From: Pseudomonadota bacterium
GTDB taxonomy: Bacteria; Pseudomonadota; Gammaproteobacteria; Burkholderiales; JAKAFK01
DNA: 40,153 bases
Reading direction: 5' to 3'
Assembly (NCBI GenBank): GCA_021788645.1
Contig: JAJYKK010000024.1
Location: 1 to 40,153 of the forward strand
Within the stretch, counting starts at the first letter, position 1. Every line of letters begins with the position of its first letter. Below the pieces are notes generated by a model. It saw only the letters and a program-made list of their open reading frames with translations. It was not told the DNA's origin and did no database searches. Positions 1 through 9,177 of this stretch are shown piece after piece. The position numbers and the translations under genes are program-made.

Positions 1-26
1 CTCGCATCATTATGATTGCCCAGCGA

Positions 27-125
27 CGTTATACAACAGCGCGCGGCTTTTGTCCAGCCCCCTACGTCATCGACCGACCGAAATCCCAGCCGCGCGGGTC
101 AGCGTGGTCACATTGAGAATTGCTG
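27..125 (+). repeat. 99-bp terminal repeat, left copy
   Basis: These 99 bases are identical to the reverse complement of 40055-40153 at the other end of the window. Identity stops sharply at 125/126, where the flanks diverge. Both copies face the same way relative to the window edge, so the same element end seems to abut both sides of the region. The inner edge carries the motif TTCTCAATGTGACC (read on the minus strand), which faintly recalls the subterminal repeats of IS21-type elements; that family guess is weak. A contig break inside a multicopy insertion sequence would explain it. No transposase is visible in the 26 bases outside the repeat. Confidence 0.9.
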
Positions 126-281
126 GGGGATTCCGGCGCGCCCACCCCTTGGTCTATACTCAAGACAGCCCGGAATTGCCTTTCCCCAATGCCGCTCGGC
201 CAAGGGTGCGAGGTGCCGCAACGGAACGGAAGCCAGCGGTGCGCCACGGATGCGTTCGCGGCCCGCGAAAAACTGGAAATA

Positions 282-629
282 ATGCAAATGCCAGATGCCG
301 TTCACGAGGACCGCCTCCTGTATCTCTTCTGGCTCTATGTCTGGCCGTTGACCATCTTCGAGGACGCCACCCGGGGCACCGTCGAGGAGCGCTGGAGCAA
401 GCTCAGACACAACCGCGAGAAGTCCCGCCATCTGCCGCATTATGCCAAGGTTTGGCTCCTGATTGCCTTGTTGTTGTTCGCGTTTAGTTCACTGATCGTT
501 GAATGGCATCCATTTTCGATGCCTGCGCTCATCACCGGCGCGATCGCCGGGATGCTCTTCACTTGCGCCGTGGTGGTGCTCACCGTCATCCTGGTCGCTT
601 ATGCCTGGTTTCACGCCATGAGGCCCTGA
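282..629 (+). CDS. small two-helix membrane protein of unknown function
   Basis: A 115-residue protein. The ATG at 282 was chosen over the longer frame because the upstream part is not protein-like and GGAA lies just before it. Residues about 8-25 (LLYLFWLYVWPLTIFEDA) are aromatic and hydrophobic, followed by a charged stretch (about 28-55). Two clear membrane segments follow, about 53-72 (WLLIALLLFAFSSLIV) and 78-108. I do not recognise the family and no catalytic motif is visible. The gene converges with recJ and the two stop regions overlap by 19 bp on opposite strands. A TATACT at 155-160 could be a -10, but no good -35 accompanies it. An ATG at 288 is an alternative start. Confidence 0.6.
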   Translation: MQMPDAVHEDRLLYLFWLYVWPLTIFEDATRGTVEERWSKLRHNREKSRHLPHYAKVWLLIALLLFAFSSLIVEWHPFSMPALITGAIAGMLFTCAVVVLTVILVAYAWFHAMRP

Positions 630-2356
630 GCGCCGGGGCCGTGATCGCGCTCGGCGGTCCGCCCGGGCTCCGACTCCCAGTGCTCCAGCACGAGCTGCAG
701 GGCGCGTGCGCCACGGTACTCGTTGACGGCGAGGCGGTAGGCGGCATGCACCGTCGCAGGCAGAGGCTCGGCGGTGAAGAACGCGATGGCGTCGAAGGAC
801 CGTCCCTCGCGCTCGAGCACGAGCTTCCGGTGATGGCCGCCCACGACGCGCTGGGCCGCGACGGTGAAGGTGTCCTGAAAGCAGGTGGGCGGGAAACCCT
901 GCCCCCAGACCAGCGGCTCGAGGAGATCGGCGAGATCGAGGTTGGCGTCGTCCACGGCGAGCGAGCCATCGGTAGGGATGACCCGTTCGAGATCGGCAGG
1001 GGAGAGCCCCTGCTGTGCGACGGCCTCGAAGGCTTCGGTAAAACGCGCAAAGTCCACCTGCCGCACGGTCAATCCCGCCGCCATGGCATGGCCGCCGAAT
1101 TTCAGGATCAGATCGGGGTGTTGCTTGGCGATCCGGTCGAGGGCATCGCGCAGATGGAATCCTGGAATGGATCGCCCGGACCCCTTGAGCTCCCCGGAGT
1201 CCCCCGGCGCAAAGGCGATGACCGGGCGGTGGTGGCGGTCTTTGACCCGGGCGGCGAGAATGCCGATGACGCCGGGATGCCATCCCGGATCGAACAGGCT
1301 CAAGCTCGCGCGCGCGGCCACATCGATGGCGTCGAGCCGCAGCTTGGCTTCGTCTTGCATGGTGTGCTCGATGCCGCGACGCTCCCGGTTGAGCTGATCG
1401 AGCCTCTGTGCGAGTGCCGTGGCTCGGTCCGGGTCGTCCGTGATCAGGCATTCGATCCCGAGCGACATGTCATCGAGGCGACCGGCCGCGTTGAGGCGCG
1501 GCCCGACAGCGAAAGCCAGGTCGGCCGTCGAGGCGCGCCGGGCCTGCCTGCCGGCGACCGCGAGCAGGGCCTGGATGCCGGGACAGGCGAGGCCTGCGCG
1601 GATGCGGGCGAGTCCCCGATGCACCAGGGTGCGGTTGTTGGCGTCCAAGGTCACCACGTCTGCGATGGTTCCGAGCGCGACGAGGTCCAGGTGGCGCGCG
1701 AGATGAGGCTCGCGGCCGGCGGAGAACTCCCCCCTGTCGCGCAACGCCGCCCGCAAGGCGGCCATCACGTAGAAGATGACGCCCACGCCCGCCAGGTGTT
1801 TGCTCGGGAATTCGCAGCCGGGCTGGTTCGGATTGACGATGGCCGCCGCCGGCGGCAGCGAGGGGCCCGGCAGATGGTGATCGGTGACCAGCACCCGGAT
1901 GCCTTTGGCATTGGCGGCATCAACCCCGGCCACACTGGCGATGCCATTGTCGACCGTGACGATGATGTCGGGCCGCTTATGCGCCGCCCATTCGACGATC
2001 TCCGGCGTCAGGCCGTATCCATACTCGAAGCGGTTGGGCACGATGTAGTCGACATCGGCGCCGAATTCGCGCAACGCGCGGATGGCGAGCGCGCAAGCCG
2101 TGGCGCCGTCGGAATCGTAGTCGGCCACCACAAGTAGGCGCTGCCGTGCTGCGATGGCCTCAGCCAGGATCTCCGCCATCTCCCGGATGCCGCTCAGGCG
2201 TCCGTAGGGGAGAAGACCGGAAAGCGTGTGGGCGAGCTCGCTGCGGTCGCAAATACCGCGGGCGGCGGCGGCCCTCGCCAGTACGGGGTGCAGGCCCTGT
2301 GCGGCAAGCCTTTGCGCGGCTTCCGGGGGGTACGGACGGGGCGTCAGTAAGGACAT
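611..2356 (-). CDS. recJ: single-stranded-DNA-specific exonuclease RecJ
   Basis: A 5'-to-3' single-strand DNA exonuclease of recombinational and mismatch repair, cytoplasmic. The 581-residue length is close to the usual RecJ (about 577). The DHH-family motifs are present in order: VVADYDSDGATA (the DxD metal site), TVDNGI, VTDHHLPG (the DHH motif), then the DHHA1 motif GGHAMAAGLT, and a C-terminal OB-type domain. The start MSLLTPRPYP at 2356 is the family-typical one; the same frame is open further upstream but that part is low-complexity. It overlaps the 3' end of the upstream COG4255-like gene by 13 bp, so the two are probably cotranscribed and translationally coupled. Confidence 0.97.
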   Translation of the reverse strand: MSLLTPRPYPPEAAQRLAAQGLHPVLARAAAARGICDRSELAHTLSGLLPYGRLSGIREMAEILAEAIAARQRLLVVADYDSDGATACALAIRALREFGADVDYIVPNRFEYGYGLTPEIVEWAAHKRPDIIVTVDNGIASVAGVDAANAKGIRVLVTDHHLPGPSLPPAAAIVNPNQPGCEFPSKHLAGVGVIFYVMAALRAALRDRGEFSAGREPHLARHLDLVALGTIADVVTLDANNRTLVHRGLARIRAGLACPGIQALLAVAGRQARRASTADLAFAVGPRLNAAGRLDDMSLGIECLITDDPDRATALAQRLDQLNRERRGIEHTMQDEAKLRLDAIDVAARASLSLFDPGWHPGVIGILAARVKDRHHRPVIAFAPGDSGELKGSGRSIPGFHLRDALDRIAKQHPDLILKFGGHAMAAGLTVRQVDFARFTEAFEAVAQQGLSPADLERVIPTDGSLAVDDANLDLADLLEPLVWGQGFPPTCFQDTFTVAAQRVVGGHHRKLVLEREGRSFDAIAFFTAEPLPATVHAAYRLAVNEYRGARALQLVLEHWESEPGRTAERDHGPGAQGLMA

Positions 2357-3396
2357 GGGGAGGGCCCCTTCGCCGAGAGGGCCCGCGAGGGCGCGAGGCG
2401 TGCGAGCGGGCTTGGGCGGCGCCACCAGCGGAATAGATCCCGGCGCCGGACCTGCACGTGCAAGACGCCGGAGTCGCCCGGCAGGGTCAGCGCGAGGCTG
2501 GTCAGCCTGCCTTGGCGGAGCTCGCGCAGCAACGCCGCCCCCCACGCGCGGTCGAGGTGCGCGGCGGCGGACCGCGCCGCGGCCAGGTCATGGCGGCGCA
2601 GGTGCGCTTCCACTTGATCGAGCACGATGAGGTGAAACCTTCCGTCGGCGTTCGCGAACTCGAGCCAGCCGGCGGCATCGGGCGGCAGTTCCCGGGTATC
2701 GGCGAGGCAGCGTTTGGCGATCGCGCGCGCCCGCCGGTGGTTGGCCCACAGTGTGCCGGCATAAGGGCGGCCCTCCGGAGGCAGGCCGCCGCCCCAGGGC
2801 CACAGACTGTTGATGGCGGGTTGCCCGCGGGTTTCGCGCGCCTGGTTCACCGGGTGGCTGTGCAGCAGCATCTGGAGCTCGTTCAGCAGGGCAGCCCAAC
2901 GCAAAGCCCCCGGCCCGCGCGGCAGCCACGCCTGGATGTCGTGCTCGAGGGCGTCGGCGAGCGGTGTCGTGGAGATCCCCGGGTCGGCGGGAAGGACCAG
3001 GTACCAATGCGCGGGATGGGCCGCCACCAGCCGCAGGTCGGCGGGGCTGAAATGGACATTGACGGCGTCGATCAGGGCATCGGCCTCGGACTGGGTGAGA
3101 TCGGCGGGATGAAGTTCGCTGAGCATCAGGGCATTGCCTTGCAAGGACAGATGCACGGGATCGGCACACAGCCAATACCGTTTCTCGAGGGCCAACCCGT
3201 CGGCCGCGGCGGCGAGAGGGGCGATGGGCCAATCCCGCTGCTTGGCGATGCCGAAGTGCGCGCACAGCCATGCCTCGGTGCCTTCACCCGGCAAGCCCTC
3301 GCGGCGCCCGCGCGCCGCGAGCGCCTCGAAGGCGGGCAGCCGTGGCGCCCCGTCGAGGGCATCGAGCAAGTGGGGAATCACCAGATGGCAATGCAT
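2344..3396 (-). CDS. COG4255-like conserved protein upstream of recJ
   Basis: A 350-residue protein resembling the family annotated as uncharacterised or 'cofactor-independent phosphoglycerate mutase-like' (COG4255), often next to recJ in beta- and gammaproteobacteria. Family-like landmarks are HWYLVLP, the segment LLNELQMLLHSHPVNQAR and INSLWPWGGGLPP. I see no phosphoglycerate mutase active-site motif, so that enzyme name should not be trusted. The ATG at 3396 (MHCHLVIPHL) is preceded by AGGAG about 13 bases upstream. The last 13 bp overlap the recJ start, indicating an operon. It is divergent from yjbQ, with 84 bp between the two starts. Confidence 0.75.
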   Translation of the reverse strand: MHCHLVIPHLLDALDGAPRLPAFEALAARGRREGLPGEGTEAWLCAHFGIAKQRDWPIAPLAAAADGLALEKRYWLCADPVHLSLQGNALMLSELHPADLTQSEADALIDAVNVHFSPADLRLVAAHPAHWYLVLPADPGISTTPLADALEHDIQAWLPRGPGALRWAALLNELQMLLHSHPVNQARETRGQPAINSLWPWGGGLPPEGRPYAGTLWANHRRARAIAKRCLADTRELPPDAAGWLEFANADGRFHLIVLDQVEAHLRRHDLAAARSAAAHLDRAWGAALLRELRQGRLTSLALTLPGDSGVLHVQVRRRDLFRWWRRPSPLARLAPSRALSAKGPSPCPY

Positions 3397-3480
3397 GGGG
3401 AAGGGGATCTCCTGGCAGCAGGCGGCAGACGAGTGTACCATAGGGCCGATGGCCTCCGACGCCGCACTTGAGGATGCGCG

Positions 3481-3909
3481 ATGCCCTTGAGACAGATGAC
3501 CTCGCAGGTGAGCGTCGAGACGACAGGCCGGCGCCTTTATCCGGTCACCGATGCCATGGTGGCGTGGATCGCCAGCAGCGGGATCAAGACCGGGCTGCTG
3601 ACGCTTTTCGTTCCCCACACGTCGGCGAGCCTCCTGATCCAGGAGAATTACGATCCCGATGTGCAAAGCGATCTCGAGCGTTTCTTCTCGCGCCTGGTGC
3701 CGGAGGGGGATCCGCTTTTCGCCCATGTGCTTGAGGGACCGGACGATATGCCCGCGCATGTGCGCGCGGCCTTGACGCAGACGCATCTGGGCGTGCCGGT
3801 GGTGAATGGGCGCCTGGCGCTGGGCACGTGGCAGGGGATCTATCTCTACGAGCATCGTGCGCGGGGGCGGCGCCGGCATATCCTGCTGCACTTGCTCGGA
3901 GACGACTAG
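3481..3909 (+). CDS. yjbQ: YjbQ family (UPF0047) protein
   Basis: A 142-residue member of the YjbQ/UPF0047 family, a compact one-domain fold with a conserved His-rich pocket. Some members have weak thiamine-phosphate synthase activity, but the physiological role is not settled. Family landmarks: TLFVPHTSASLLIQENYDP (about 41-59), PDDMPAHVRAAL (about 87-98), and the C-terminal LGTWQGIYLYEHR. Full family length. The ATG at 3481 directly follows the divergent promoter region shared with the COG4255-like gene. lolC starts 85 bp downstream in the same direction, so cotranscription is possible. Confidence 0.93.
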   Translation: MPLRQMTSQVSVETTGRRLYPVTDAMVAWIASSGIKTGLLTLFVPHTSASLLIQENYDPDVQSDLERFFSRLVPEGDPLFAHVLEGPDDMPAHVRAALTQTHLGVPVVNGRLALGTWQGIYLYEHRARGRRRHILLHLLGDD

Positions 3910-3994
3910 GGCCAAGGCGCCGGATGCGGCTCGTGTATTTGGCGATGTGTCGCGGATTGTGGCACACTTGCGCTTTCTCGGAGCTGGTCCTTCC

Positions 3995-5239
3995 GTGCGA
4001 CCCTTTGAATTGTTCGTCGGATTGCGGTACACCCGCGCGAAGCGGCGCAATCACTTCATTTCCTTCATCTCGCTCATTTCCATCGCCGGCATGGCGTTGG
4101 GCGTGGCTGCGCTGATCATCGTGCTGTCGGTGATGAACGGCTTCCAGCATACGCTGCGCGCCCGCATTCTCGGGGTGGCCGCCCACGTCGAGATCACTGG
4201 CCTGGACAATACGCTCTCCCACTGGCCCACGCTCGCGGCGGTCGCCAACCGGAATCGGGAGGTGGTGGCGAGCGCCCCGTACGTGTCCGCGGAGGGCATG
4301 CTGTCCTACGACGGAAGTGTCCAAGGCGTGGCGGTGCGCGGCGTGATGCCGAAAGAGGAGGATCGCGTCGAGGACGTGAGCGCCCACATGAAGGCCGGCA
4401 CCCTCAACGACTTGCGCCCGGGCGCCTTCGGGATCGTCCTGGGTTCCGAGCTCGCGCGCAACCTTGGGGTGGGGCTGGGCGACAAGGTCGTATTGATCAC
4501 CCCGCAGGGGCAGATCACGCCGGCGGGCATCCTGCCTCGGCTCAAGGAATTTCAGGTTGTCGGCATCTTCGAGGTGGGCATGTACCAGTACGACTCGGGG
4601 CTGGCGCTCATCAACCTGCAGGACGCACAGAAGCTCTATCGGTTGGGGAGCCGGGTGTCCGGCGTGCGGCTGCGGCTCAAGGATCTCTATCAGGCCCCCG
4701 AGGTCGCATCGAAGCTGGCCACGCTGTTGGGTCCCCAATATTACGTGACGGATTGGACCCAACAGAACGCGAACTTCTTCCGCGCCGTGAAGATCGAGAA
4801 AAATGTCATGTTCATCATCCTGTTGCTCATTGTCGCGGTGGCCTCCTTCAACATTGTCTCGACGCTGGTCATGGCGGTCACCGACAAGCAGGCCGACATC
4901 GCCATTCTGCGGACTTTGGGCGCCTCGCCGGGGAGCATCATGAAGATCTTCATGATCCAGGGGGCGGTGATCGGCATCGTCGGGACGGCGCTCGGCATTC
5001 TCGGCGGCGTGGTGATCGCGCTCAACATCGATGTCATCGTCCCGGCCATCGAACACACGTTCGGCGTGCATTTCCTGGCCAAGAGCGTGTATTACATCAG
5101 CGAGCTGCCTTCCAAGCTGGAAGCGCACGACGTGATCGTCATCGGGATCGTCTCCTTGATCCTGAGCTTCGTGGCGACGCTGTACCCGAGCTACCGCGCC
5201 GCACGCGTGAACCCTGCCGAGGCCTTGCGCTATGAATGA
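3995..5239 (+). CDS. lolC: lipoprotein-releasing system permease LolC/LolE
   Basis: An inner-membrane subunit of the Lol ABC transporter, which extracts outer-membrane lipoproteins and hands them to LolA. The 414-residue length fits the family. It starts with the typical [23 protein letters not shown] motif, then TM1, a large periplasmic domain (about 45-265), and three C-terminal membrane segments in the FtsX-like permease domain, ending [18 protein letters not shown]. The GTG at 3995 was chosen because family homology begins there and GGAG lies upstream; the open frame extends further 5' without homology. It overlaps lolD by 8 bp. Only one permease gene is present, so the transporter may be of the single-permease (LolF-like) type or a second copy lies elsewhere. 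Confidence 0.95.
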   Translation: MRPFELFVGLRYTRAKRRNHFISFISLISIAGMALGVAALIIVLSVMNGFQHTLRARILGVAAHVEITGLDNTLSHWPTLAAVANRNREVVASAPYVSAEGMLSYDGSVQGVAVRGVMPKEEDRVEDVSAHMKAGTLNDLRPGAFGIVLGSELARNLGVGLGDKVVLITPQGQITPAGILPRLKEFQVVGIFEVGMYQYDSGLALINLQDAQKLYRLGSRVSGVRLRLKDLYQAPEVASKLATLLGPQYYVTDWTQQNANFFRAVKIEKNVMFIILLLIVAVASFNIVSTLVMAVTDKQADIAILRTLGASPGSIMKIFMIQGAVIGIVGTALGILGGVVIALNIDVIVPAIEHTFGVHFLAKSVYYISELPSKLEAHDVIVIGIVSLILSFVATLYPSYRAARVNPAEALRYE

Positions 5240-5966
5240 GCAACCGGCCTTGACGGCATCGCCCGTGGTGGCGGCCCGAGATCTGCACAAGGTCTACCGG
5301 CAGGGGCGCCTCAACGTGCCCGTGTTGCTGGGCGTGAACCTGACCGTCCAGCGGGGAGAGCGGGTTGCGATCGTGGGAGCCTCGGGCTCGGGCAAGAGTA
5401 CCCTCCTGCATCTGCTCGGAGGCCTGGATCAGGCGACCAGCGGATCCGTCACGATCATGGGCGAGGACATCGCGCGCCTCAGTGAGGCGCAGCGCGGACA
5501 GCTTCGCAACCGCGCCATCGGATTCGTCTATCAGTTCCATCATTTGCTGGCCGAATTCAGCGCGCTCGAGAATGTGGCCATGCCCCTACTTATCCGGCGC
5601 ATGCCCAAGGACGAGGCCTACGAGCGGGCGGCGAAGCGGCTGCACGACGTGCGGCTGGGCAAGCGCCTTTCGCATCACCCGGGGGAATTGTCCGGGGGGG
5701 AGCGCCAGCGCACGGCCATTGCGCGCGCCCTGGTCACGGAGCCTGCGTGCCTGTTCGCCGATGAGCCGACCGGCAATCTCGATCGCCACACCGCGGACGG
5801 CATCCAGGATCTCATGCTGGAGCTCAACCAGTCGCTCGGCACGAGCTTCCTCGTCGTGAGCCATGACGCGTCGCTGGCCGGAAAAATGGAGCGGGTGCTG
5901 AAGCTCGAGGACGGCACCCTGGCCCCCGCCGACGCACCGTTCCACGCCTCCCGGCATTTCGCCTAG
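5232..5966 (+). CDS. lolD: lipoprotein-releasing ABC transporter ATPase LolD
   Basis: The ATP-binding subunit that powers lipoprotein release by LolC/E. 244 residues, the normal size. Motifs in order: Walker [11 protein letters not shown]-loop region [15 protein letters not shown] signature [15 protein letters not shown], Walker [13 protein letters not shown] and the switch region VVSHD. The [16 protein letters not shown] stretch is characteristic of LolD among the MacB-type ATPases. The ATG at 5232 overlaps the end of lolC by 8 bp, indicating translational coupling. Confidence 0.97.
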   Translation: MNEQPALTASPVVAARDLHKVYRQGRLNVPVLLGVNLTVQRGERVAIVGASGSGKSTLLHLLGGLDQATSGSVTIMGEDIARLSEAQRGQLRNRAIGFVYQFHHLLAEFSALENVAMPLLIRRMPKDEAYERAAKRLHDVRLGKRLSHHPGELSGGERQRTAIARALVTEPACLFADEPTGNLDRHTADGIQDLMLELNQSLGTSFLVVSHDASLAGKMERVLKLEDGTLAPADAPFHASRHFA

Positions 5967-6108
5967 CGGGGGGCTTCCCGCCGGCGCGCCGGCCTTGGCG
6001 CTGGCGGCGAAATAATCCGCAGGAGGCCGAGGCATTGTCTATCCTAGGGAAATCGAACCCTCGGGCGATGCGGGAGACTGCGCGCCGAGCCTAGGTCATT
6101 TCGTTCCT

Positions 6109-6585
6109 ATGAGGACGGTCGTCGTGAACGCTAACGATCCCGCCGTTGCCTCGCTCCTGCAGGCGATCCGCGTGTTGCCCGGCAAGAAGATCGTGACGCT
6201 TGCGTGTGCGGGCGCGGATGATCTGACGCAGGTGGACGTGTCCGCGAGCGGTGTCATCGGGCACGCCGACGGCCACGACCTCCTGTTGAAGGCCAAGCTT
6301 CATCGGGCGCTGGTGAGCGGAGGCGGGATGATCATCCGCCAGTTCACCCAGATCAAGATGCAGACGGTTTCCGCGAACGGCAAGCCGCTTTGGATTCCCA
6401 TCAAGAACTTGTACGGTGTCCGCATGGAGCGGGGGCGCTGGCGCGGGTTGTCGGCGCTGGATGTGCGGCGGGCCTGCGAAGCCGACGTTGTGGCAAAGGG
6501 GGGCGCCGATCGCGAGCAGTGGGTCCGCTATCGCGCGTTCGGAGACTGCGCCTTATCCCCGTCGCGCGCGGGCGCGCGTGAGTGA
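6109..6585 (+). CDS. unknown protein, 158 residues
   Basis: I do not recognise this protein. It begins MRTVVVNANDPAVASLLQAI, is soluble, and has no signal peptide or membrane segment. Basic and small residues dominate, with a VVVNANDPAVA start and a central GGGMIIRQFTQIKMQTV segment. No catalytic motif is apparent. A GTG at 6124 is an alternative start and has the better ribosome site (AGGA at 6112-6115). It stands alone between lolD (142 bp gap) and relA (135 bp gap), same direction. Third-position GC is like its neighbours, which supports a real gene. The last 10 or so residues (SPSRAGARE) look like non-conserved tail. Confidence 0.55.
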   Translation: MRTVVVNANDPAVASLLQAIRVLPGKKIVTLACAGADDLTQVDVSASGVIGHADGHDLLLKAKLHRALVSGGGMIIRQFTQIKMQTVSANGKPLWIPIKNLYGVRMERGRWRGLSALDVRRACEADVVAKGGADREQWVRYRAFGDCALSPSRAGARE

Positions 6586-6720
6586 ACGCCGCCGGCCAGC
6601 GCGGCGGCGCGCGTTTGAAGCAATCCGTACGACTGGTGTATGCTCCCTGGTGTTTGAGTCCTGCCGATGCCTTTCCTGCCGCGGCGAGGGCTGTCCCGAG
6701 ACTGTTCCGCGACGCGAGCC

Positions 6721-8931
6721 ATGGTGTCCGTTTCCTCCCCGCATTGGGCTTCCTCTTCCCTGGATGTGCCAGACATCGAGGCGTGGCTCGCGTCGATCGC
6801 CTCGAATTATTCCGCCGCGGAGCGTGATACGCTGCGCCGAGCCTATGCCTTTGCGCAAGAAGCCTCTGGCGATCGCCGTGCAAAAGGCGCGACCGCCCTC
6901 GTGCAGCACGCGCTCGGGGTGGCGGTGATTCTCGCGGACATGCGCATGGACTGCGACACGGTCGCGGCCGGACTCCTGCACGCGACGCCCGATTGGCCGA
7001 GCCACCGCGAGGGCGTCGCCGCGCAATTCGGTACGCCCGTGGCCCGGCTGGTGGAGGGCATGGCGCGCATGTCGCTCATCCATGAGTACGGGGAGCGGCA
7101 TGGTTATGCCCAGGCCACGGAGACGCACGACATGTCGCAGACGGAGGGGCTGCGCAAGATGCTGCTCGCCATGGTCGAGGACATCCGCGTCGTGGTGATC
7201 AAGCTGGCCGAGCGGGTGCAGACCATGCGTGCGCTGGGGCGCGAGGACGAGGCCAAGAGGCGGCTGACGGCGAAGGAGACGCTCAGCATCTTCGCGCCGC
7301 TCGCCAATCGCCTGGGGGTGTGGCAGCTCAAGTGGGAACTCGAGGATCTGTCCTTGCGTTACCTCGAGCCGGATCTTTACCGGAAGGTGGCGAAGCTGCT
7401 GGACGAGCGCCGGGCGTCGCGGGAACAGTATATCGCCCGCGTCGTCGAGACCCTGGCGGGCGCGTTGCGCGAGGCCGGCCTCGCGGCCGAGGTGACCGGC
7501 CGACCCAAGCACATCTACAGCATCATCAACAAGATGAAGCGCAAGCATCTGGATTTCAGCGAATTGTACGATGTCCGCGCAGTCCGCGTGCTGGTCGATG
7601 AAATCAAGGATTGCTACACGGTGCTTGGGCTTGTCCACAACCTATGGGTGCCGATTCCCGGCGAGTTCGACGACTACATCTCCCACCCCAAGAGCAACGA
7701 CTACCGGTCGTTGCACACGGCGGTGATCGGGCCCGACGGCAAGGCGGTTGAAGTGCAGATCCGGACCCGCGAGATGCACCAGCACGCCGAACTGGGTGTC
7801 GCGGCACACTGGCGTTATAAGGAAGGGGCGCCGGGGAACGCCAAATACGACGAAAAGATCGCTTGGCTGCGGCGGTTGCTGGACTGGAAGGAAGACCTCG
7901 CCGAAGGTGGGGACCTGATGGAGCAATTCCGCAACGAGTTGTTCCAGGATCAGGTCTATGTCCTGACCCCGCAAGGAAAGGTGATCGACCTGCCCAAGGG
8001 GGCGACCCCGGTCGACTTCGCCTACCACGTGCACACCGACCTCGGCCATCGCTGCCGCGGGGCGAAGGTCGACGGGACGATCGTTCCCTTGAGCTACGCG
8101 TTGCAAAACGGGCAGCGCATCGAGATCCTGACGACGCGCCTAGGGGGGCCCAGCCGGGATTGGCTCAATCCGGCGCTGGGCTATCTCAAGAGTGCGCGTG
8201 CCCGGGCCAAGGTCCGGCACTGGTTCAAGTATCAGAATTTCGAGGAGAACGTCTCGCAAGGGCGGGTGCAGCTCGACCGCGAGCTCAGGCGCCTGGGGTT
8301 GGACGCGCTCAATCAGGAAAGGCTTGCCCAGAAGCTCGGGTTTGCTCGTCTGGAGGAGTTCCTGGCGGCCCTCGGGCGCGGTGACGTCAGCAACCGTCAG
8401 GTCGTGTCCGCGATCCAGGAAGACGTGGCCCCCCGCCTCGAGGGGCCGAAGGCGCCGGCCGTCACGCGGCCGGCGGCGTCGCGGCAGGATGCCGGCGTGC
8501 TGGTCGAGGGCGTGGGCAATCTGCTGACGAACCTCGCCAAGTGCTGCAAGCCCGCGCCCCCGGATCCCGTGGTCGGCTACGTCACGCGCGGGCGCGGCGT
8601 GACGATCCACCGAAAGGATTGTCCCAACATGCTGCGCCTGTCCGATGAACGCCGCGCGCGGTTGGTGGCTGCCCAATGGGGAAGTCGGCAAACCGCGGCA
8701 TTCGCGGTCGATATCGAGGTGCTTGCCTACGACCGGCAAGGCCTGCTCCGCGATGTCTCGGACGTCTTCGTGCGTGAACGCATCAACGCGATCAAGGCCG
8801 AGACGCTGACCAAGGACGATCGGGCAACCATGCGTTTCACGCTCGAAGTCGGCGATCTTGAGCAGTTGAGCCGCCTGCTCGCCCTGCTGCAGCAGCTTCC
8901 CAATGTGATCAGCGCGCGTCGTCGCGTCTAA
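6721..8931 (+). CDS. relA: GTP pyrophosphokinase RelA (ribosome-associated (p)ppGpp synthetase)
   Basis: Synthesises (p)ppGpp from GTP/GDP and ATP on stalled ribosomes. 736 residues. The start MVSVSSPHW at 6721 resembles the RelA N-terminus MVAVRSAH; an in-frame ATG at 6667 is less likely. The N-terminal HD region is degenerate: LLHATPDW replaces the LLHDVVED of hydrolase-active SpoT. The synthetase domain is intact and carries the EFDDY (ExDD) signature of monofunctional RelA, where SpoT has RxKD, followed by SNDYRSLHT and VEVQIRT. A TGS domain (VYVLTPQGKVIDLPKGATPVDFAY), the Cys-rich ribosome-binding domain (LAKCCKP ... HRKDCPN) and a C-terminal ACT domain follow. Function: stringent-response synthetase without hydrolase activity. 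Confidence 0.95.
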   Translation: MVSVSSPHWASSSLDVPDIEAWLASIASNYSAAERDTLRRAYAFAQEASGDRRAKGATALVQHALGVAVILADMRMDCDTVAAGLLHATPDWPSHREGVAAQFGTPVARLVEGMARMSLIHEYGERHGYAQATETHDMSQTEGLRKMLLAMVEDIRVVVIKLAERVQTMRALGREDEAKRRLTAKETLSIFAPLANRLGVWQLKWELEDLSLRYLEPDLYRKVAKLLDERRASREQYIARVVETLAGALREAGLAAEVTGRPKHIYSIINKMKRKHLDFSELYDVRAVRVLVDEIKDCYTVLGLVHNLWVPIPGEFDDYISHPKSNDYRSLHTAVIGPDGKAVEVQIRTREMHQHAELGVAAHWRYKEGAPGNAKYDEKIAWLRRLLDWKEDLAEGGDLMEQFRNELFQDQVYVLTPQGKVIDLPKGATPVDFAYHVHTDLGHRCRGAKVDGTIVPLSYALQNGQRIEILTTRLGGPSRDWLNPALGYLKSARARAKVRHWFKYQNFEENVSQGRVQLDRELRRLGLDALNQERLAQKLGFARLEEFLAALGRGDVSNRQVVSAIQEDVAPRLEGPKAPAVTRPAASRQDAGVLVEGVGNLLTNLAKCCKPAPPDPVVGYVTRGRGVTIHRKDCPNMLRLSDERRARLVAAQWGSRQTAAFAVDIEVLAYDRQGLLRDVSDVFVRERINAIKAETLTKDDRATMRFTLEVGDLEQLSRLLALLQQLPNVISARRRV

Positions 8932-9049
8932 GCCGCGGCCGCGCGACGCGGTTGGGGCGTGGCTCGCATCGGTCGGTCGTCTCGTCGAAAACGATTTTCC
9001 GCCCAGGAAGGGTTATTCCGCCGTACCTTACATATAACTTACAATTTGC

Positions 9050-9079
9050 TTGCGGATGTGCGCGTGCGCACATTACAAT
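9050..9079 (+). promoter_or_regulatory. candidate promoter with palindromic spacer
   Basis: TTGCGG (9050-9055) and TACAAT (9074-9079) are spaced by 18 bp. That spacer is an imperfect palindrome, ATGTGCGC-GT-GCGCACAT, with 8-bp arms at 9056-9063 and 9066-9073. Upstream are two CTTACA repeats 11 bp apart (9027 and 9038) and two TTACAAT copies 34 bp apart (9039 and 9073). The layout suggests an operator that sits between -35 and -10, as for MerR-type regulators; this is inference. Confidence 0.4.
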
Positions 9080-9177
9080 CTTCCGAAACACGGGACGCCG
9101 AAGCCCTCGGGGTGGAATGCAGGAAAACGAGGAGCCGCCTGACATCAGGCAAGGCTCGCGTAGGAGAGGGCTAACGC

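Noticed and set aside
503-2137. 544-codon frame antisense to recJ
   Set aside because: Low-complexity shadow; recJ motifs are complete on the minus strand.
5980-5993. 14-bp palindrome GCCGGCGCGCCGGC after lolD as a terminator
   Set aside because: No T run follows; probably chance in GC-rich DNA.
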